Positions 6,944-14,328 of a stretch of DNA of 20,259 nt are shown in pieces. The notes under the pieces were generated by a model. The model searched no databases and was not told the DNA's origin. It saw only the letters and a list, made by a program, of their open reading frames with translations. The stretch is taken from positions 1 to 20,259 of the forward strand of contig JACWAC010000004.1 in NCBI GenBank assembly GCA_014874235.1, in the 5' to 3' direction. The DNA is from Thermoplasmatales archaeon (lineage in GTDB: Archaea; Thermoplasmatota; Thermoplasmata; Thermoplasmatales; GCA-001856825). The translations under genes were made by a program, and so were the position numbers. Positions within the stretch are counted from its first letter, which is position 1; each line of letters starts with the position of its first letter.

Positions 6944-7684
6944 GTGAATGTGATAAAACTCGGAGGAAGTATCATTACGGAAAAGGAAAGTTACAAAAAA
7001 GTCAATCTATCGCTTATTAGAAAATTGTGCGGAGTTCTCTCTGAGGATAAGGGGAGAAAAATACTGATTCACGGAGCGGGCTCTTTTGGACACATCGTGG
7101 CTCTCAGGTCTGGTTTGGAGAAACCGGGATCAATAAATAGGAAAGAGAATGCCATATCTCGTGTCATGTCAGATGTACTTTCGTTAGACTCAGTCATTGT
7201 TGATGAGTTGAATGAAAAGGGAGTCAGGGCGGTGTCCGTTCCGCCCCACATCGTTTACCATGGCAACAAGCCGGATTTTCGGATGGTGAACCTGTTGCTC
7301 AAGAAGAAATTCGTGCCAGTACTGTACGGTGACATTGTTTTAGCAGGGGAAAGATACAGAATTGTATCCGGAGATGAAATTGCTCTCGATTTGGCCAAAG
7401 CATTCAGACCTGATTCTGTCGTTTTTGCAACCGACGTGGATGGACTCTTCGACTCTGACCCAAAGACAAATGCAGATGCAAGGTTGATACCCACCATCAA
7501 ATCAACAGAAATTTCTGTGGTCAATACTAGAAAGGATGCAACAGGATCTATGGCGGGTAAGATGGAAAGGATTAAGAAAATGGTTCGCTATACCGGCAAA
7601 GTGGTTGTCCTAAACGGTACCATGCCCGATAGACTGAGGAGTCAACTTCGAGGGAAGGAGACCATATCCACGGTGATCGCATGA
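6944..7684 (+). CDS. ipk: Isopentenyl phosphate kinase
   Basis: This 246-aa amino acid kinase family member phosphorylates isopentenyl phosphate to IPP, the last kinase step of the archaeal mevalonate routes. It shows K5 in VIKLGGS, the glycine-rich HGAGSFGH with H50, the histidine that separates this family from other amino acid kinases, and an ATP-site segment FATDVDGLFDSDPK, then TGSMAGK near the end. Thermoplasma-type archaea reach isopentenyl phosphate through mevalonate 3-phosphate and 3,5-bisphosphate; those enzymes are not in this window. Start is GTG 6944 (a second in-frame GTG is at 6950), placed 18-29 nt after the TATA-like run. The stop overlaps the next ATG by 4 nt, so IPK and the isomerase that uses its product are coupled. 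Confidence 0.93.
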   Translation: MNVIKLGGSIITEKESYKKVNLSLIRKLCGVLSEDKGRKILIHGAGSFGHIVALRSGLEKPGSINRKENAISRVMSDVLSLDSVIVDELNEKGVRAVSVPPHIVYHGNKPDFRMVNLLLKKKFVPVLYGDIVLAGERYRIVSGDEIALDLAKAFRPDSVVFATDVDGLFDSDPKTNADARLIPTIKSTEISVVNTRKDATGSMAGKMERIKKMVRYTGKVVVLNGTMPDRLRSQLRGKETISTVIA

Positions 7685-8730
7685 CTGTAGAGAAAAGAAA
7701 ACTCGAACACATCGACATAATATCCACTCAAAATGTCACACACGATTATAACTACTGGGATGACGTCGATATGGTTCAGAAATCGATGCCGGAAGTGGAC
7801 TTCGACGAGATAGACACAACTACGACTTTTCTGGGAAAGAAGCTCAAGATGCCTATTCTCATCTCCTCTATGACGGGTGGACATCCAGACACGAAAAAGA
7901 TAAACGAGAACCTTGCCAGAGGTGCGGCTGAATCTGGAATTGCAATGGGAGTTGGTTCGGAAAGGTCCGCTATACTGAACAGGGAAATGGGAGATTCTTA
8001 TTCCATAGTGGCGGAATACGATGTCCCTTTCATAATCGCAAACGTGGGCGCACCCCAGTTAATCAAACAGTCAAAGAAGGCTCTGACGAATGAGGAAGTC
8101 GATTATGCCGTGAAGTTGGTCAAGGCAAACGCGCTTGCAGTGCACTTCAATTTTGTTCAGGAACTTTCTCAACCGGAGGGTGACAGAAACTCTAAGGGTG
8201 TCAAGAAAAGGATAGGCGACCTTTCAAAGAAGTACAAGATAATTGCAAAGGAAACTGGGGCAGGATTTTCCATGCAGGATGCCCTGGAATTCAAGCAACT
8301 GGGAGTCTCGGCGATTGATACAGGAGGTAGATCTGGAACTTCATTTGCGGCCGTAGAATCGATGAGGAGCAGGGAAAAGGCCGACGAAAGAAAGGAGAGA
8401 GTCGGGAGAACTTTCTGGAACTGGGGGATACCTTCACCTATCTGCCTGATATATTCTAATGTAGAGCTCCCGATGATTGCCTCGGGTGGAGTTAGAACAG
8501 GACTGGACGTATTCAGGGGCTTGGCTATGGGTGCAACATTAGGGGGTCTCGCTTCCACGTTCCTCAGGGCTGCGATCCAATCGGACAGGGAAGTTTCGAA
8601 TCTGATTTCACAACTAGAAACAGAATTAAGGACCGCGATGATGTTGACTGGTTCCTCTAATCTCAAAGAGATAAAGAAAGTCAGGAGAATATACAGGGGC
8701 AGGCTTCTTGAATGGATGAATCAGATCTAA
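7681..8730 (+). CDS. fni: Type 2 isopentenyl-diphosphate delta-isomerase
   Basis: This 349-aa FMN- and NAD(P)H-dependent enzyme interconverts IPP and DMAPP. It is a TIM barrel with ISSMTGG at residues ~61-67, GVGSER near 92-97, the QELSQPEGDR stretch holding the catalytic glutamine and Mg-binding glutamate, KETGAGFS, DTGGRSGTSFAAVE and the FMN phosphate site ASGGVRTG. Small differences from the common pattern (HFNFVQEL for HLNxxQE; DTGGRSGTSF for DVxGxGGTSW) are conservative. Length is normal. ATG 7681 overlaps the IPK stop, and the 3' end overlaps the ZPR1 gene by 19 nt, so three genes form one tight operon. Product supply for archaeal lipids and the quinone side chain is the expected role. 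Confidence 0.95.
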   Translation: MTVEKRKLEHIDIISTQNVTHDYNYWDDVDMVQKSMPEVDFDEIDTTTTFLGKKLKMPILISSMTGGHPDTKKINENLARGAAESGIAMGVGSERSAILNREMGDSYSIVAEYDVPFIIANVGAPQLIKQSKKALTNEEVDYAVKLVKANALAVHFNFVQELSQPEGDRNSKGVKKRIGDLSKKYKIIAKETGAGFSMQDALEFKQLGVSAIDTGGRSGTSFAAVESMRSREKADERKERVGRTFWNWGIPSPICLIYSNVELPMIASGGVRTGLDVFRGLAMGATLGGLASTFLRAAIQSDREVSNLISQLETELRTAMMLTGSSNLKEIKKVRRIYRGRLLEWMNQI

Positions 8731-9179
8731 AGTGTCCTGTCTGTTCTGCTGGAAATCTCGAGCGGGGATCTGACGAACTGGATGTGCCGCACTTCGGAAA
8801 GGTCATTCACTATTACCTAAGATGCAAGAGCTGCGGTTACAGAATAAACGACTTTGCCTTTCAGGGGGACTTCCCTGAGAAGGACAGCGTGGAGATCAAG
8901 GATAAGAATGACCTCGAGATCAAAATTGTGAGAAGTAGCACTGCTACTGTTACCATTCCAGAACTTGGTCTGGAACTGTACCCAGGACCTCTTGCGGAGT
9001 CGTTTATCACCAATGTCCAGGGTCTTCTCAACAGATTCCTGGACCTTATGCCATTGTTCGATGACCCAAAGAAAGTCCAATCGATCGAGGAGAAAATTAA
9101 AGACGCTGTGGATGGCAAGTTTCCTTTTACCATATCGATGGGTGATCCCTCTGGGGTCTCGCACTTCATCAAGATCTGA
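8712..9179 (+). CDS. Archaeal ZPR1-type zinc finger protein
   Basis: This 155-aa protein has one ZPR1 module. The zinc ribbon is C8-x2-C11 (KCPVCSAG) and C38-x2-C41 (LRCKSCGYR), followed by the beta-rich A/B-type domain (VEIKD, IKIVRSSTATVTIPELGLEL, then a helical tail). Eukaryotic ZPR1 has two such modules and binds eEF1A, acting as its folding chaperone. Archaeal proteins have one, and their role is less clear; aEF1A binding is an analogy. The start overlaps the isomerase gene by 19 nt. The 3' end overlaps the convergent dph6 by 11 nt. It shares an operon with two isoprenoid genes and faces the diphthamide ligase, which modifies EF2, so translation-factor genes sit on both sides of the junction. 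Confidence 0.9.
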   Translation: MDESDLKCPVCSAGNLERGSDELDVPHFGKVIHYYLRCKSCGYRINDFAFQGDFPEKDSVEIKDKNDLEIKIVRSSTATVTIPELGLELYPGPLAESFITNVQGLLNRFLDLMPLFDDPKKVQSIEEKIKDAVDGKFPFTISMGDPSGVSHFIKI

Positions 9180-9813
9180 CGATCTTGTATTTTTTTATCT
9201 TCAGATTCTTTTGAATCCCTCTGTCGATAATTTCTGTTTCCAAAATCTCGATGCATTCTGTTGCAAATGGAGAACTAGTTACCAACGTTTCATACTCCCC
9301 TCCTTCGCCGATTATGGAGATCCCATGAGTTCTGTTGACTCTCTTCAGGAATTCCAGGGAATCCTGGTCTATGTCCCTTCCTAGCAATTCAGATCCAAGT
9401 CCCTCGGCTGCAACAGAAACAAAAATTCCTCTGGATCCTGTGGATATGAAGTCCCAGATAATCAATTCCTGTTTCTTCCTCCAGAGTGGGAAGAATGTTC
9501 TGAGTCCAAGATCCTCACACATTTCCTCCAGTTTAGTCTTCTGAAATTCTGATTCCACTGCACCTGCAATCAGAAAATACCCGGGGTACCTAGCGACCGT
9601 CTCTTCGAATTCAGATTCTGAAATCAGCGTGTTGCTGATCCCCAGAGTTTCTGATAGAACAGCACCCAGCTCGGCGTTTGGATAGTGAAACATGTAGGAG
9701 TCCTGATCTGCTTTTACCGTGATTGTTCGCTCAACTTCCATGCCCACAGACAGTGCTATGAGTAAGCTCAGGAATGAGTCTTTGCCTCCTGAAAGGAGAG
9801 AGAGTGCCTTCAT
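9169..9813 (-). CDS. dph6: Diphthine-ammonia ligase (Dph6, ATP_bind_4)
   Basis: This 214-aa PP-loop enzyme has SGGKDS at residues 8-13, an FPLWRKK segment near 107-113 and the family-defining GEGGEYETLV about 40 residues before the end. Dph6 uses ATP and ammonia to amidate diphthine on elongation factor 2, the last step of diphthamide formation. Length is typical of the archaeal single-domain form. The ATG overlaps the stop of the upstream saccharopine-dehydrogenase-like gene by 4 nt. The 3' end overlaps the ZPR1 gene by 11 nt on the other strand. The upstream diphthamide enzymes (Dph2, Dph5) are not in the window. Confidence 0.92.
   Translation of the reverse strand: MKALSLLSGGKDSFLSLLIALSVGMEVERTITVKADQDSYMFHYPNAELGAVLSETLGISNTLISESEFEETVARYPGYFLIAGAVESEFQKTKLEEMCEDLGLRTFFPLWRKKQELIIWDFISTGSRGIFVSVAAEGLGSELLGRDIDQDSLEFLKRVNRTHGISIIGEGGEYETLVTSSPFATECIEILETEIIDRGIQKNLKIKKYKIVRS
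9190..9196 (+). terminator. Oligo-T run after the ZPR1 gene
   Basis: Seven consecutive T on the plus strand start 11 nt after the ZPR1 stop. Such U-tracts end euryarchaeal transcripts. It lies inside the antisense dph6 C-terminal codons (Lys-rich), so codon composition alone could also explain it. Confidence 0.35.
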
Positions 9814-10928
9814 CCTGACGTCTTTGAACTCGAGACTGTAACGCCCATCTTCCTTAGAAATTCTATGACATCGTTGAAACTGTTCAAGTCCCTTGCAACT
9901 ATTTCGGGCGGAACAATGCCCTTCTCCTTGATCATCCCTTTGAGTATCAGTCGAGTGAATGCGGCGTTTGTAAAACCAGTCGTTCTTGTCATTGCGGTGT
10001 ACCCAGTTTTCAGGTCTCCCTTGTCGAAAACGGTGTACACAATTTCTTCCTTGCCCCTGGTCGGGGTGATCCTGATCTCCATATATAGTACATCCCTGAT
10101 TTCTGGAAAACTGAGGTTCTTTAGGAACAGGGATGCGAGAACTTCTTTTGGCACCACTTCGGTTCCGTTCACATCTATCTTCGACTCTTCCAGGAGACCT
10201 ATGTCCCTGAGGAATTTCATTTTCTCTATGTGACCCCTGTACCTTACCGTCTTTTCACTCATGTTCTTCGCCTTGATGTTTCTCAATAGTGACCTGAGTC
10301 CGTTGGTATAAAATGCCTCGAGGGATCCGAGACCGTTGACAAAGAAGTATTCCAGTCCATCTCCCGGCTCGGTCTCTATCACCTTCCCATCCTTTATAAT
10401 TTCTACCCTTCTGGTAAACTCATCCAGCGTGTCTATTGCTGAAAAAACCACCTTGTAGCCAATTGGCGGGATGTTCCTTTCTGGAAGTCCACCCACCTTG
10501 ATATCGATGTTCTCCAGGTACTCGTACTCCGCCGCTACCCTCCCAACGATAGCATTAGAGAGACCTGGTGCTATTCCGGCATCAGGGACGACTGTGATTC
10601 CGGAGTCCAGAGCTTCCTTTTCAAGGCCATAGTAATCTTCCTCAAGGAAACTGTTGTCCACCAGGTTGACTCCGGCCTTGCACGCCTCCTTGATCACTTT
10701 CATTCCCAGCCGTCCTGGCAGTGCTCCCGAAACTACGTCGAAATCCTTCATAACGGGCGCCAGGGGGTCCTTGTGGGCGTCCACCTTCAGAGTGTTAATT
10801 CCAAGTTCATTCTTAAGTCGCTGAAGTTTGTCGGAGTTGTAATCGGCGATGGTGACATCGCTTTCGTTCCTTAGGGCATAAGCGATTCCTGCACCGACCA
10901 TCCCCCCTCCGAGAACAAGAACTCTCAC
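9810..10928 (-). CDS. Saccharopine dehydrogenase-like NAD(P)-dependent oxidoreductase
   Basis: The 372-aa protein opens with a Rossmann fold (VLVLGGGMVG, glycines 7-9 and 12). D29 ends the second strand (TIADYN), suggesting NAD rather than NADP. It then has the family segment VVSGALPG, the DNSFLEEDYYGLEKEA region and VPDAGIAPGLSNAI, and a C-terminal saccharopine dehydrogenase-like domain (YRGHIEKMKFLRDIGLL; TAMTRTTGFTNAA). The related family includes saccharopine dehydrogenases and lysine 6-dehydrogenases. Lysine dehydrogenase-type activity is possible, but the substrate cannot be set. Start GTG 10928 follows GGTGAT with AAA between, a good match to the archaeal 16S 3' end, so this gene probably has a short leader, unlike most here. 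It is coupled to dph6 by a 4-nt overlap. Confidence 0.85.
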   Translation of the reverse strand: MRVLVLGGGMVGAGIAYALRNESDVTIADYNSDKLQRLKNELGINTLKVDAHKDPLAPVMKDFDVVSGALPGRLGMKVIKEACKAGVNLVDNSFLEEDYYGLEKEALDSGITVVPDAGIAPGLSNAIVGRVAAEYEYLENIDIKVGGLPERNIPPIGYKVVFSAIDTLDEFTRRVEIIKDGKVIETEPGDGLEYFFVNGLGSLEAFYTNGLRSLLRNIKAKNMSEKTVRYRGHIEKMKFLRDIGLLEESKIDVNGTEVVPKEVLASLFLKNLSFPEIRDVLYMEIRITPTRGKEEIVYTVFDKGDLKTGYTAMTRTTGFTNAAFTRLILKGMIKEKGIVPPEIVARDLNSFNDVIEFLRKMGVTVSSSKTSG

Positions 10929-10930
10929 TT

Positions 10931-10936
10931 TATCAC
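10931..10936 (-). promoter_or_regulatory. Shine-Dalgarno-like GGTGAT before the GTG start
   Basis: On the minus strand GGTGAT lies 2-7 nt before the GTG at 10928. It decides this start and suggests a leadered transcript, in contrast with the leaderless pattern of the neighbours. Confidence 0.45.
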
Positions 10937-10987
10937 CACTAGTTAATAGATTACGGAGATTAATTTCTTTTCGCTATTTGCAAATCT

Positions 10988-10996
10988 GTTAAATTG
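10988..10996 (+). promoter_or_regulatory. TATA-like box for the radical SAM gene
   Basis: The TTAAAT core is centred about 25 nt before GTG 11017, which selects that codon over GTG 10999, which lies only 2 nt after the box. Confidence 0.45.
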
Positions 10997-11016
10997 GTGT
11001 GTGTAATTACGGTTCA

Positions 11017-12699
11017 GTGAAATACGACCTCGTCCTGATGCACCCCCCTTCGATATATGACTTCAGGAAGAGAGACATTGTTGCGGGCCCGATTTCCGAA
11101 CTGGTTCCGAGTACTGGCGTCTTTGAAATGTACCCCATCGGTTTTCTGGCAATTCTATCGTACTTGAACTCGAGAGGCTACAGGGCGAGGATAGACAATG
11201 TTGCGCTGAAAATGCTCAGCTCCAAGAGATACGATTTCAATGAAGAGCTTCTGAGGCTGGATACTGACTTTATAGGTATAGATCTCCACTGGCTTCCACA
11301 CGTACACGGCGCGTTAAGTCTGGCAAGAATAATAAAAGAGGAAAGACCGGACATAAAGGTGATGCTTGGAGGTTTTTCAGCAACATACTACTCTAACGAA
11401 ATAGTGTCGAAGCTGAAGGACGTTGACATGGTCATAAGGGGGGACACTACAGAGCAACCGTTGGAAATGGTCCTTGCAGGGAAAAAAATGGAAGACATTC
11501 CCAACGTAATATACAAGGAGGACGGGAAGGTCAAGGACAACGGTTTCCGCTACACCCCCGATATGGACTACCAAGAATTTGACTATTCACAGATAATTAA
11601 GAGTTCAATAAAAACAATGGACATTTCTGGCCACCTTCCTTATTGTGACTGGATGAAGGAACCGGTTGCTATGGTGCTGTCTACGCACGGCTGTGCATAC
11701 AGCTGTGGAATATGTGGAGGGTCATATTTTGCGTTCAAGAACTTCTACAATAGGTCTGGACCGTTGTACAGGTCGTCCAAGCGGATAGTAGAGGATATAA
11801 TGAAAATAAACGACGACCTGAAAATCCCAGTCTTTATAGCAGGGGACCTGTTGATGAGGTCGGATAAAGAAGTTGACTATATTTTTGACAGCCTAAAGAA
11901 GGAAGGACTAGACGTACCACTGCTAATGGAGGTCTTTGTGCCCCACCCGCGAGAGCGTCTCAATAAACTGATGAAGTCCTCACCAGACGTTTCGATGGAG
12001 ATATCTCCAGATTCGTCCAACGATAAGATCAGGTTCCAGAATGGTAGACCATATGCAAACAAGGAGCTGGAGAAGTTCGTCTTTGACTTCATGGATTTGG
12101 GTGGAAAGAAGATGGACGTCTATTTCATGGTCGGACTCACCGGCCAGTCAAGAGATGACGTGTTTGATGATGTGAAGTATGCAAAGAAATTGATGGAATC
12201 CAGCAATAATGACAAGAGACTGTTCATCTTCACGTCACCGCTCTCCCCTTTCCTCGATCCAGGATCAAAATCATTCGAAAATCCATCTATGGGTTACAGA
12301 GTCAGATTCAGGACACTACTTGAGCACTACAATGCTTTGGATCAGGGTAGGACTTGGGAGGACTACCTGAATTACGAGACCAACTGGATGGATAGACGGA
12401 CGATAGTCGAGACGACCTATGACGCAATCGATGTTTTGCTCAAAGAGAAGGAAGAACTAGGATACATAGACGAGGAGGAATACGGGAAATCGCACCACGT
12501 CCTAGAATCAAGCAGACTCGCTGTAAATCTCTCAAGAGTTGGAGATTATGGAATGATGTCCAAGGGGGATGCGCTCATAAGGAAATGCAGCGACAAGTAT
12601 ACTGTTCTCAAGAAACAAATCATGTGGGGTTCTTCGAGTACGGGGGAGAGGAGGCTAATATTCATGATTTACAGATTTCTCCACTCTTCCAGGAAGTAG
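11017..12699 (+). CDS. B12-binding-domain radical SAM protein (Ta0216-like)
   Basis: From GTG 11017 the protein has 560 residues and begins KYDLVLMHPPSIYDF, the usual opening of B12-binding radical SAM enzymes. Residues ~1-145 form the cobalamin-binding Rossmann domain (YPIGFLAILSYLNSRGY; FIGIDLHWLP; VMLGGFSATYYS; VDMVIRGDTTEQP). The 4Fe-4S motif CAYSCGIC gives C226, C230 and C233 (CxxxCxxC). A classical DxHxxG base-off motif is not clear; DLHWLP is only similar. I recall a TIGRFAM family named for Thermoplasma Ta0216 that this resembles, from memory and not from a search. Reaction unknown. Relatives include C-methylases and the archaeal GDGT ring synthases. The MenA-like and UbiE-type genes downstream suggest quinone or membrane-lipid chemistry, an inference. 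Confidence 0.85.
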   Translation: MKYDLVLMHPPSIYDFRKRDIVAGPISELVPSTGVFEMYPIGFLAILSYLNSRGYRARIDNVALKMLSSKRYDFNEELLRLDTDFIGIDLHWLPHVHGALSLARIIKEERPDIKVMLGGFSATYYSNEIVSKLKDVDMVIRGDTTEQPLEMVLAGKKMEDIPNVIYKEDGKVKDNGFRYTPDMDYQEFDYSQIIKSSIKTMDISGHLPYCDWMKEPVAMVLSTHGCAYSCGICGGSYFAFKNFYNRSGPLYRSSKRIVEDIMKINDDLKIPVFIAGDLLMRSDKEVDYIFDSLKKEGLDVPLLMEVFVPHPRERLNKLMKSSPDVSMEISPDSSNDKIRFQNGRPYANKELEKFVFDFMDLGGKKMDVYFMVGLTGQSRDDVFDDVKYAKKLMESSNNDKRLFIFTSPLSPFLDPGSKSFENPSMGYRVRFRTLLEHYNALDQGRTWEDYLNYETNWMDRRTIVETTYDAIDVLLKEKEELGYIDEEEYGKSHHVLESSRLAVNLSRVGDYGMMSKGDALIRKCSDKYTVLKKQIMWGSSSTGERRLIFMIYRFLHSSRK

Positions 12700-12736
12700 T
12701 TATCTGCACAGACCGAGATCAAATTTCCAGAAAGTG

Positions 12737-12743
12737 TAATTAT
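12737..12743 (+). promoter_or_regulatory. TATA-like box for the prenyltransferase gene
   Basis: TAATTAT is centred 28 nt before ATG 12768, so the prenyltransferase can be transcribed apart from the radical SAM gene, 68 nt upstream. Confidence 0.4.
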
Positions 12744-12767
12744 GAATGTGCGAATCACGAATAGAAA

Positions 12768-13607
12768 ATGAGGGCATGGGACTTTATTAAGGGACTGAAA
12801 GCGCCAATCTATTTCACCAGCATTAGTCCTGTTCTCATTGGATGGGCGTATGCACAATTCAAAATTTCGTACTTGGTCCCCCTCCTCTTGGTGGTAACTG
12901 TATCGATGCAGGCAGGAATGAACCTTGCAATGGACTATTATGATCACTCCGGTTCCAGGCCCCTCAGAAACGACGACACGGTCTTCCCCCTGGGATCTTA
13001 CTTCATAGAAAAATTGGGAGTCAACCCCTCGATCATGAGGACTTCGTTCTTCTTTATGATCGTGCTTGCGGTAGTCATTGGCCTATCAGTAGTATACTTG
13101 ACAAAGAGCTTGTTGCTGCTGTATCTTGGATTGACAGCAGTATTTCTATCGATTCTCTACGTACTGCCTCCGATAAAACTGGGAACTAGAGGGTTAGGAG
13201 AAATTGCGACATTTTTTTCTTTTGGACCGTTTCCCGTGCTTGGGACGATCATAGCGTTGAATTATCCGGTAACACTGGTTGAAATCCTGGTCTCCCTGAG
13301 TCTCGGGCTTCTGGCTTCATCTATAAGATATCTTCACCACCTTCCGGAAGACAGGGAAGGAGGCAGAAGGATCAGACACTTCAGAACGATTTACCCAGTC
13401 ATGCTGGTCACGGCCTCGATAATGATTTCTGTCTCTAGAGCCCTTGAAGTGACAGCCATAGTAGTGTTCGCAGCTTCATTAGTCCATATAGCATACCTTC
13501 CAAGATCGCCACTGAAAATAGCCAGGCAGACGAATTATGTCGTTGCAATCCACTTTCTTTTCACGATGTTTGTAGTACTTTCCATTCTTCTTTTGGGTCG
13601 GGGATAA
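12768..13607 (+). CDS. menA: UbiA-family prenyltransferase, MenA-like
   Basis: This 279-aa integral membrane protein has about eight hydrophobic spans. The first Asp-rich motif is NLAMDYYD (52-59), close to the NLxNDYxD of MenA. GLGEIATFFSFGPFPVLGT is a MenA-type stretch. The second motif reads RYLHHLPEDREGG, where the usual RDxxxDxxxG has HH in place of the first R-D. MenA joins a polyprenyl chain to 1,4-dihydroxy-2-naphthoate on the way to menaquinone; Thermoplasma-type archaea contain menaquinone and methylated derivatives. The UbiE-type methyltransferase lies 0.7 kb downstream, with pyrH between on the other strand, which supports the quinone call. Other UbiA roles, such as lipid prenylation (digeranylgeranylglyceryl phosphate synthase), are less likely given the GLGE block. 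Confidence 0.82.
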   Translation: MRAWDFIKGLKAPIYFTSISPVLIGWAYAQFKISYLVPLLLVVTVSMQAGMNLAMDYYDHSGSRPLRNDDTVFPLGSYFIEKLGVNPSIMRTSFFFMIVLAVVIGLSVVYLTKSLLLLYLGLTAVFLSILYVLPPIKLGTRGLGEIATFFSFGPFPVLGTIIALNYPVTLVEILVSLSLGLLASSIRYLHHLPEDREGGRRIRHFRTIYPVMLVTASIMISVSRALEVTAIVVFAASLVHIAYLPRSPLKIARQTNYVVAIHFLFTMFVVLSILLLGRG

Positions 13608-13630
13608 TCATTCGATCTGTTCTTGGATTC

Positions 13631-14287
13631 TTAAGAGACTGTGGTTCCCTTGAATTTCTTCCCTGTTATTGCTTTGAATACGTTCTCCTGATCCCTGAAG
13701 GACACAATTTTGATTCCAATGTTGCTTCTCCTCGCTATGTTTAACGAAAGGATGTCCAATGGAAAATTCGCTCCAGCCCCCCTCTTTTCGGATGTGATCA
13801 TTTCCACTGCACCTGAATAAGAGATATTCTCGACCTTCTTCGCACCATTTATTTTTGGGTCCCTGTCGTATAGGTAATCCACGTTCGTCACGTTGACGAC
13901 AGTATCCCTGTTGAGCGCTTCTGCGAGCAGCAACGAAACGGCATCCGTCGTGTGTCCTGGTTCGGTCCCTCCCATGATGACCCTCTTGTAGAGCTTCATC
14001 TGCCTTACCGCCTCATCGATAGACTCGGGCACTTCCATCAGATTTCCCAGGGCAAGAGAGACCATCGAAGCGTTGAGCCTCGTGGCCTGTATTCCCATCA
14101 TGTCCAGGTAGTACTCTTTGGCACCAATCTTTCTCAGTCTTGCTATTTCGTCCCTCGCAACCGGGCCACCGCCAACAACCAGGGCATAGCTCTCCTCTTT
14201 TCCAATCCTTTCAATGAATTTCAGCAGATAGTTTTCATCATTCTTAGAAAATATGGAACCACCCAGGCTGATAACTGGCCCGTTCAC
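13631..14287 (-). CDS. pyrH: UMP kinase, archaeal type
   Basis: This 218-aa amino acid kinase fold enzyme converts UMP to UDP. It has the N-terminal ISLGGSIFSK, VVGGGPVARDEIARL with the glycine-rich loop, the archaeal UMP kinase signature GGTEPGHTTDAV for UMP binding, and TNVDYLYDRDPK for ATP. The GGTEPGHTTDAV block separates it from the IPK paralogue at 6944. Start is GTG 14287, 21-26 nt from TTTATT on the minus strand (14308-14313), which fits a leaderless message. It is convergent with menA (23-bp gap) and divergent from ubiE (41 bp between start codons), so it is an unrelated nucleotide gene set into a quinone neighbourhood. Confidence 0.93.
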   Translation of the reverse strand: MNGPVISLGGSIFSKNDENYLLKFIERIGKEESYALVVGGGPVARDEIARLRKIGAKEYYLDMMGIQATRLNASMVSLALGNLMEVPESIDEAVRQMKLYKRVIMGGTEPGHTTDAVSLLLAEALNRDTVVNVTNVDYLYDRDPKINGAKKVENISYSGAVEMITSEKRGAGANFPLDILSLNIARRSNIGIKIVSFRDQENVFKAITGKKFKGTTVS

Positions 14288-14300
14288 GCCTCAACAAGCT

Positions 14301-14314
14301 ATAATAGAATAAAT
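14301..14314. promoter_or_regulatory. Interlocked divergent promoters of pyrH and ubiE-type gene
   Basis: Only 41 bp separate the two start codons. The run at 14301-14314 gives AATAGAAT for the plus gene (about 26 nt before ATG 14329) and TTTATT for the minus gene (21-26 nt before GTG 14287). The boxes overlap or abut, so polymerase loading in one direction should compete with the other. Confidence 0.5.
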
Positions 14315-14328
14315 ACTTTCATGGATGA

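Noticed and set aside
8169..8666. 165-codon minus-strand frame opposite the IPP isomerase
   Set aside because: The plus-strand isomerase has all family motifs, and this frame shows no domain and no promoter.
8861..9384. Overlapping 115-139 codon frames around the ZPR1/Dph6 junction
   Set aside because: Both real genes are identified by conserved motifs; these frames are antisense or shifted readings of them.
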